From Candidatus Adiutrix sp. (GTDB lineage Bacteria > Desulfobacterota > Desulfarculia > Adiutricales > Adiutricaceae), in NCBI GenBank assembly GCA_031283395.1, contig JAITBV010000036.1:1-6120 (forward strand): 6,120 nucleotides of DNA, written 5' to 3'. The notes under the pieces are model-generated. The model was not told the DNA's origin. It worked only from the letters and a program-made list of their open reading frames with translations, and did not search any database. Positions within the stretch are counted from its first letter, which is position 1. Each line of letters starts with the position of its first letter. Positions 1 through 4,332 of the stretch are shown here, piece after piece. Position numbers and translations under genes: made by a program.

Positions 1-970
1 CCCGGGTGAGAAAGCCCAAAGCGCCGCCGTTTTCGGACGTAGCCCGGTCGTCGCTCAGTTCCCGGGCCAGGGCCGCGAAATCGGCGCCCTGTTCCAGGCG
101 GAGCCTGATAGCCTCGGCCTTGTCCAGGGTTGCCTCCTTGTCGGCTTCCCCGGGCGAGAGGGAGGGGAAGCTTACGAGTATCTGCCGCGCTTCCACCGCC
201 TCGGGCCTAAAGAAGCGGTCCCGGTTATGGTCATAGTAGTCTTCCAACTCGGCCGAGGTGGGATCACCCTGGTAGTCGGCCGGGATTATCTCGACATACT
301 GGATGGTCATTTCCGCCGGCCGCCGCCATTTTTCCCGGCGCGGGGCGTAATAGGCCGCCAAATCCTCGTCCGTGGGCTTTGGATCCCAGCCGCAATCCTC
401 GTCGGCCAGGAATAGGTAGTCAAAGCGGACCCGGTCTTCCTGGAAATGGAACTGTTCCCTGAGTTCCGGCTGAAAGGCCCGGGCCAGGCCGAGGACCAGG
501 CTGACGGCCCGTTCCGAGGTCAGGTTCCGCCGCAGGTCCCGCTCAAAATCGGACGCGGAGCGGCGCTGGGCCGCCAGGGCGGCCTGGTAGCGTTCAAGGC
601 TGAAACGGCCGTCGATCTGGAAGTGTTCAATGGCGGCCACGGCTTCCCGGAGGGCCCGGGGGCCGGGCCGGAGCCCGATATTCTCGCCGAACTGCCGGGT
701 CAGGATCCGGCTGATCTGCTCGTTGAGCGCCGCCATCCGGGCGTAACGGTCGTCGTCCGGCGAGGACTGCCCTGTCGTCCGCAGCCTGGAGTTGGCCTCC
801 CGGACCAGTTCCTGATATTCATGGGGGTCTGCTTCTTCCCCGTTGACCGTGACGAAGGCGATCGAACCCCCGGGCCGGCCCAGGCCGAAAAAAACGAAGA
901 CCAGGGCTATGGCCCCGATGATCAGCCAGACCACGGCGCTGTCGGCGTTCTTTCTGATGTAGGCCAGCAT
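1..970 (-). CDS. ppiD: PpiD-like periplasmic folding factor / SurA-family peptidyl-prolyl isomerase (3' end outside window)
   Basis: Inner-membrane-anchored periplasmic chaperone; PpiD works at the exit of SecYEG on newly exported proteins. The first 323 residues are present, about half of the usual length near 630, and the frame is open to the left edge. MLAYIRKNADSAVVWLIIGA begins a single N-terminal membrane anchor (about 12-31) with a short positively charged cytosolic tip, as in PpiD. Residues about 38-255 are the SurA_N-like helical chaperone region; HFQIDGRFSLERYQAAL near 116-132 matches the PpiD signature FQVDGKF. A parvulin (PpiC) domain starts near 258 with EARQILVSF and continues to SDDRATSENGGALGFLTR at the edge. 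The first parvulin motif, usually ARHIL, has Gln263 in place of His. The ATG at 970 follows the chemoreceptor stop by 3 nt and has no clear Shine-Dalgarno, so translation probably depends on coupling. The family assignment rests on the anchor, the N-terminal signature and the parvulin start; whether it is catalytically active cannot be told. Confidence 0.92.
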   Translation of the reverse strand, partial: MLAYIRKNADSAVVWLIIGAIALVFVFFGLGRPGGSIAFVTVNGEEADPHEYQELVREANSRLRTTGQSSPDDDRYARMAALNEQISRILTRQFGENIGLRPGPRALREAVAAIEHFQIDGRFSLERYQAALAAQRRSASDFERDLRRNLTSERAVSLVLGLARAFQPELREQFHFQEDRVRFDYLFLADEDCGWDPKPTDEDLAAYYAPRREKWRRPAEMTIQYVEIIPADYQGDPTSAELEDYYDHNRDRFFRPEAVEARQILVSFPSLSPGEADKEATLDKAEAIRLRLEQGADFAALARELSDDRATSENGGALGFLTR

Positions 971-973
971 GTA

Positions 974-2842
974 TTATTTCAATAGCTTTACGTTCTGCCC
1001 GGCGGAGACAGGTGTCCGCATGGGCGCGTCTTTTCCGTAAACCAGCCGGTGCAGGTCGGCGTTGGCGTCCATGAGGCTTTGCGAGTCGGAGTTGATGTCC
1101 TGGGCGTTGTCCCTGACTTTTTTCGCGCTTTCGGCGTTTTGCCGGGTGGCGTTGTCGATTTGCATGACCGCGTCGTTGATCTGGTTGACGCCCGCGCTTT
1201 GCTCATGTATGGCGGTGGTTATCTCGCCCACCAGCCGGCCGACGTTCTGGGCGCTGGTTTCTATCATATGGAACATTTCGCTCAGACGCTGGCTTATTTC
1301 ACCGCCCCGGCGCACCCGTTCCACTGTTCCGTGGATTAGATCGGTGGTGTCATGCGTTGCCTGGGCCGATCTCTGGGCGAGATTCCTGACCTCATCCGCC
1401 ACCACGGCAAACCCCATCCCCGCTTCGCCGGCCCGGGCCGCCTCGACCGCGGCGTTTAGGGCCAGCAGATTGGTCTGGAAGGCTATTTGCTCGATCGTCT
1501 TGATGATGGAGCTGATCTTCCCGGCGGAATCCTCTATTTCGGCCATGGCCTTGTTCATGTCGGCGACCGCTTCCGAGCCTTCCTCGATCTGCCTGACCAC
1601 CTGGGAGGTCTCGCTGTTGGTCCGCTGGATGTTGTCCGAGTTTTGCTTGGCCATAGAGGTGACCTCCTCGAGGGCGGAGGAGGTCGTTTCCAGGCTGGAG
1701 GACTGCTGGGAAGACATTTCGGCGAGTTCGTCGCAGGCGATGTTGATGGAGGCCGCTTCGCGGTTCAGCCGGTTGGCGGCCGTTTCCAGGAGCGCGGCGG
1801 TCTTTTCCACTTCCGTCGAGATGGATCTGACGATCCACAAGGCGGCGGCGAGGCCGAGCCCCACCATGAGGATGACAGCGGCGACGACCAGGCGGAGATC
1901 CCGTTTGGCATCGGCCTGCACCTCGACATCGGCTGTCTTGATGCTGTTTTCGCCCGCTTCGGCCAATTCAGCCGACAGGCTCAGCAGGGAGTTGAACACC
2001 CCGACCCGCTCGGCTCCCAGCGCGCCCATCTCGGACCCGTTCTCATATATCGACTTTACGGATTCGTTCAGCATGTTCGCGTATTCAACAAACTCCCGGA
2101 CGGGAGGGATGTTTTTCTGTTGCCGCGTGTCCCGCAGCAGATCCTCGGCCGCGGCGACCAGCCTGGCGGAGTCTTCCCGCAGTTTTCCGATGGCCTCGTT
2201 GTCCGACAGGCCCATGCCGATCCACAGCTCCGCAGTCAGCGTGGCGGCTTGTTTTAGCAGGTTTTCGAGTAAAGTTATGCGTGTATGCCGCCGCACGAGC
2301 TGGTCGGCCGCCTCGCGGGAGAAGTTGGCCCGGTAGACGGACTCCTCCACGGCCAGATCTTCGTTGAAATAGCGTGACAGCCCATCTCTCTTGGTGAGCA
2401 TATCCCGGAAGGATGTGGCTTCCTCGAGCCTCAGGGAGTTGTTCTTTCGCGCCAAAACATCTATGGAGGCGCACAGTTCGGCATACCGGCGCAGGTCGGG
2501 GTCGAGCTTGGAGATAAGGCCTCTGAGCTTCGGGAGATTGGTTTGCCTCGCGTCCAGAGCCCTCAGTTCGACCAAAAGTTTTTCCGCGCCCTTGATGCGT
2601 TCGACGCCGGAATCATAGTCATTGGGATTGAGGGATATGAAGTAGGCCCGCATGAAGTAGCCGGCCATGGATATCTCGTTGCGCAGGTTGCTGGCCAGCA
2701 CCACTTCGTGCGTGTATTCGTTGGCCATGCGGTCGACCCTGGCCGTTATAGTCATTATGGTGCGGGCGCTTATTATCCCCTGGATGATCGCCAGGAAGAT
2801 GACTATGAAAAATCCAAGATACATTTTCCGCGAAAGTTTCAT
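974..2842 (-). CDS. Methyl-accepting chemotaxis protein with a large helical (HBM-like) periplasmic sensor and no evident HAMP domain
   Basis: Inner-membrane chemoreceptor expected to control CheA/CheW and so motility or a related signalling output. From ATG 2842 the protein has 622 residues. Membrane segment 1 is at about 8-26 and membrane segment 2 at about 318-337. The roughly 290-residue periplasmic region is almost wholly helical and shows a two-module pattern like helical bimodular (HBM) sensors: HEVVLASNLRNEISMAGYF near 45-63, a middle helix pair, then TLLENLLKQAATLTAELW near 190-207. The ligand cannot be read; some HBM receptors such as McpS bind TCA-cycle acids. The cytoplasmic part has methylation-helix-like sequence (SSALEEVTSMAKQN, about 388-401), a canonical tip at 451-493 (IAFQTNLLALNAAVEAARAG) and GFAVVADEVRNLAQRSA. 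No HAMP pattern (conserved Pro and Gly-Asp/Glu) is visible between membrane segment 2 and the first methylation helix. There is no NWETF-type C-terminal CheR tether. A strong promoter and ribosome binding site precede it, and ppiD starts 3 nt after its stop. The MCP family call is certain; the sensor type is probable. Confidence 0.95.
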   Translation of the reverse strand: MKLSRKMYLGFFIVIFLAIIQGIISARTIMTITARVDRMANEYTHEVVLASNLRNEISMAGYFMRAYFISLNPNDYDSGVERIKGAEKLLVELRALDARQTNLPKLRGLISKLDPDLRRYAELCASIDVLARKNNSLRLEEATSFRDMLTKRDGLSRYFNEDLAVEESVYRANFSREAADQLVRRHTRITLLENLLKQAATLTAELWIGMGLSDNEAIGKLREDSARLVAAAEDLLRDTRQQKNIPPVREFVEYANMLNESVKSIYENGSEMGALGAERVGVFNSLLSLSAELAEAGENSIKTADVEVQADAKRDLRLVVAAVILMVGLGLAAALWIVRSISTEVEKTAALLETAANRLNREAASINIACDELAEMSSQQSSSLETTSSALEEVTSMAKQNSDNIQRTNSETSQVVRQIEEGSEAVADMNKAMAEIEDSAGKISSIIKTIEQIAFQTNLLALNAAVEAARAGEAGMGFAVVADEVRNLAQRSAQATHDTTDLIHGTVERVRRGGEISQRLSEMFHMIETSAQNVGRLVGEITTAIHEQSAGVNQINDAVMQIDNATRQNAESAKKVRDNAQDINSDSQSLMDANADLHRLVYGKDAPMRTPVSAGQNVKLLK

Positions 2843-2848
2843 GGGTCC

Positions 2849-2855
2849 CACCTCG
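2849..2855 (-). promoter_or_regulatory. Ribosome binding site that fixes the chemoreceptor start
   Basis: CGAGGTG on the minus strand lies 6 nt before the ATG at 2842. This good Shine-Dalgarno match at normal spacing favours the start MKLSRKMYLG over the upstream in-frame TTG 2875 and ATG 2872, which have no such signal. Confidence 0.7.
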
Positions 2856-2934
2856 TTTAGTCCCGCAGGCATCAATAATGAATGTTTGTTCTATTGTTCC
2901 GTCGGGCTGTAGAGAATTTACCAGCTTTCAGGCC

Positions 2935-2964
2935 ATTATATGCCCTTTGCCGCCTCCCGGTCAA
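2935..2964 (-). promoter_or_regulatory. Sigma70-type promoter for the chemoreceptor-ppiD unit
   Basis: On the minus strand, TTGACC (2964-2959) is followed after 18 nt by a perfect TATAAT (2940-2935). That is five of six matches at -35 and six of six at -10, with near-ideal spacing, inside the only sizeable intergenic region of the window. Transcription would start near 2928, leaving a leader of roughly 86 nt before the chemoreceptor ATG. The adjacent inverted repeat touches the -35 box. I found no FliA (sigma28) flagellar consensus here, which would be a common alternative for a chemoreceptor gene. Confidence 0.65.
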
Positions 2965-2979
2965 GCGCCGTGGGCGCTT
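2963..2979 (-). terminator. Perfect 7-bp inverted repeat after the J-protein gene; possible weak or factor-assisted terminator, or operator
   Basis: AAGCGCC and GGCGCTT flank a 3-nt loop, 17 nt past the J-protein stop codon. The stem is perfect and GC-rich, so the transcript could form a stable small hairpin. No U tract follows on the minus strand, so it is not a classical intrinsic terminator. The distal end of the repeat overlaps the first bases of the -35 box of the next promoter, so a DNA-level operator role is also possible. Confidence 0.4.
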
Positions 2980-2995
2980 TAGCCGGCGCCGTATC

Positions 2996-3826
2996 TCAAT
3001 TCGTCGGACCATGGTCCAGGGCGAAGCCCTGGTGGATGGTGAGCACCAGGTCGCCCCGGCCGCCTTCCGGGCGGAGCAGGCCCTGGTCCGGCAGGCGGAA
3101 GCGGGCGCCGTTTTTAAGGCCGGCCGGGAGGCTTATCTTGAGTTCCTGGCGACGGCCGTTATCCAGGGGATAGCTTATTTCCACCGTGGTCCCCTTGGCC
3201 GCGGTCTCGGGCGAGAGGGCCAGATCGTAACTGAGGTCGTAGCGGGCGGCCCGCCGCCGGGCCCAGGCCCGGAGGCGCGTAAAGCTGTCCCGGATCCTTT
3301 CCGAAACGTCCGGCCGCCGGGTCCGGAACCAGCGGGCCAGGCGGCCGGAGGAGAAATTGAGTCCGGCCCGGCGCAGTTCCTCTTCCAGTTCTCTGAGGGT
3401 GTCCCGGCCTTTCGGGGTTTGGAAGAAGGTGTTCAGGATCTCCGTCCAGTCCGGGTGTTCTTCGGGTTCGGCCTGGGTTCGGGGGCCGGCGGCCCGGCCT
3501 TTTGGTTCGGCCCGGGAACTGTCGGCCCGCGGGTCTTCAGCCTTGGCTTCGGCGGTCCGGCTTTCGGGCCCGGTCCGGGGGCCGTCGGCCTTGGGCGCGT
3601 CCGCCCTGGGGCGGGTGCGTTCATAGCGGGCCCTGGCCGTCGGATCGCTCAGGATGGCGTAGGCCTGGCTGATGTCCTTGAAGCGTTCCTCGGCCTTGGC
3701 ATCGCCTGGGTTGCGGTCGGGGTGGTATTGGACGGCCAGACGTAGCCAGGCCCGGCGAAGTTCCTCCGGCCCGGATTTTTCGTTGACGCCCAAGACGGCG
3801 TAGAGGTTTTTAGCGGCCATAAGCAT
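2996..3826 (-). CDS. J-domain co-chaperone with a low-complexity linker and a short DnaJ C-terminal domain (CbpA/DnaJ-like)
   Basis: Predicted cytosolic Hsp40 that stimulates an Hsp70 (DnaK) ATPase and may present clients to it. In the 276-residue protein from ATG 3826, residues 6-70 are a full J domain with HPD at 35-37. Residues about 68-124 are a low-complexity stretch rich in Ala, Arg, Pro and Glu, probably disordered. Residues about 125-195 are an Arg-rich helical region I do not recognise. Residues about 198-266 resemble one condensed DnaJ C-terminal substrate-binding domain: YDLSYDLALSPETAAKG, then ISLPAGLKNGARFRLPDQG and GDLVLTI. There is no CxxCxGxG zinc-finger repeat and no second C-terminal domain, so it is shorter than DnaJ (about 375) or CbpA (about 305). 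Possible starts are TTG 3829, ATG 3826 and ATG 3820, none with a clear Shine-Dalgarno. I chose 3826, but 3820 (MAAKNLY) is equally plausible. It follows rfaE2 by 14 nt and is probably the last gene of the secDF operon. The J-domain call is secure; the specific client or partner is unknown. Confidence 0.9.
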   Translation of the reverse strand: MLMAAKNLYAVLGVNEKSGPEELRRAWLRLAVQYHPDRNPGDAKAEERFKDISQAYAILSDPTARARYERTRPRADAPKADGPRTGPESRTAEAKAEDPRADSSRAEPKGRAAGPRTQAEPEEHPDWTEILNTFFQTPKGRDTLRELEEELRRAGLNFSSGRLARWFRTRRPDVSERIRDSFTRLRAWARRRAARYDLSYDLALSPETAAKGTTVEISYPLDNGRRQELKISLPAGLKNGARFRLPDQGLLRPEGGRGDLVLTIHQGFALDHGPTN

Positions 3827-3840
3827 CAAACGCGTTGGTT

Positions 3841-4314
3841 TCAGAGCCGGCGCCGGATAAGCCCCAGGAGGGCGGTGGTGGAAAAGCCTTCGGCCAGGGT
3901 CAGGGACAGGACCAGGCCGCCCCGGCCTTTGACTACCCCGGCCCCGACTATCCGGTCCGGAGGCCAGTCCCCGCCTTTGACCAGGACGTCCGGTTCCAGA
4001 ATGGTTATGAGTTCCAGGGGCGTCTCCTGGTCGAAGACGGTCACGGCGTCCACCGCGGCCAGGCCGGCCAGCATCTCGGCCCGCACCGCTTCAGCCAGAA
4101 TGGGTCGGTCCGGGCCTTTGAGGGCCCGGACCGAGCGGTCGGAATTGAGCCCCACCAGGAGAAAGTCGCCCAGGGCCCGGGCTTCGGCCAGGTAGCGCAG
4201 GTGCCCCGGGTGCAGGAGGTCGAAGCAGCCGTTGGTGAAGACCAGGGTCCGGCCGGCCTCGGCCAGGCGTAGCCTTTGGTCGGCCGCCTGGCCGAGGGAC
4301 AGGATCTCGCCCAT
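3841..4314 (-). CDS. rfaE2: D-glycero-beta-D-manno-heptose 1-phosphate adenylyltransferase (stand-alone RfaE domain II / HldE C-terminal type)
   Basis: Cytosolic nucleotidyltransferase that joins ATP and heptose 1-phosphate to make ADP-heptose, the precursor of LPS inner-core heptose. The 157-residue protein matches the cytidylyltransferase-like domain alone. [12 protein letters not shown] at 27-38 carries the HPGH (HxGH) nucleotide-binding motif. [18 protein letters not shown] (55-72), LVKGGDW (111-117) and the C-terminal FSTTALL (144-150) are all typical of RfaE2. The kinase domain of bifunctional HldE is absent, so heptose-7-phosphate kinase must be encoded elsewhere if the pathway is complete. 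The ATG at 4314 lies 18 nt after the secDF stop. A GAAGG sits only 2 nt before it, so the Shine-Dalgarno signal is poorly placed, but the N-terminus fits family alignments. Co-transcription with secDF and the J-protein gene is likely from spacing. Related cytidylyltransferases (glycerol-3-phosphate or ethanolamine-phosphate type) are less likely because of the GGDW and STTAL signatures. Confidence 0.93.
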   Translation of the reverse strand: MGEILSLGQAADQRLRLAEAGRTLVFTNGCFDLLHPGHLRYLAEARALGDFLLVGLNSDRSVRALKGPDRPILAEAVRAEMLAGLAAVDAVTVFDQETPLELITILEPDVLVKGGDWPPDRIVGAGVVKGRGGLVLSLTLAEGFSTTALLGLIRRRL

Positions 4315-4332
4315 GGCCTTCGCCCGCGGGTG

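Noticed and set aside
446..985. A 179-codon plus-strand open frame opposite ppiD
   Set aside because: The minus-strand frame gives a full PpiD-like protein with anchor and conserved motifs; the plus-strand product has no recognisable feature.
1062..2336. A 424-codon open frame on the plus strand, antisense to the chemoreceptor
   Set aside because: The translation is Ser/Arg/Ala-rich with no domain, and it lies wholly within a certain chemoreceptor gene. It is explained by codon bias on the opposite strand.
2843..2875. Upstream chemoreceptor starts TTG 2875 and ATG 2872
   Set aside because: Neither has a Shine-Dalgarno, whereas ATG 2842 has CGAGGTG 6 nt upstream and gives a normal short charged N-terminus before TM1.
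2958..2990. Possible sigma28 (FliA) promoter starting at TAAA upstream of the chemoreceptor
   Set aside because: A TAAA is present, but the expected GCCGATAA-like box at the right spacing is not; the sigma70 pair fits far better.
3455..3625. GC-rich, repetitive-looking DNA that might be a tandem repeat or repeat array
   Set aside because: There is no regular unit length. It encodes the low-complexity Ala/Arg/Pro/Glu linker of the J protein and follows codon bias.
2882..3745. A 287-codon plus-strand open frame opposite the J-protein gene
   Set aside because: It is a Gly/Pro/Ala-rich shadow of a GC-rich gene. It also runs through the promoter region with no ribosome binding site or recognisable motif.
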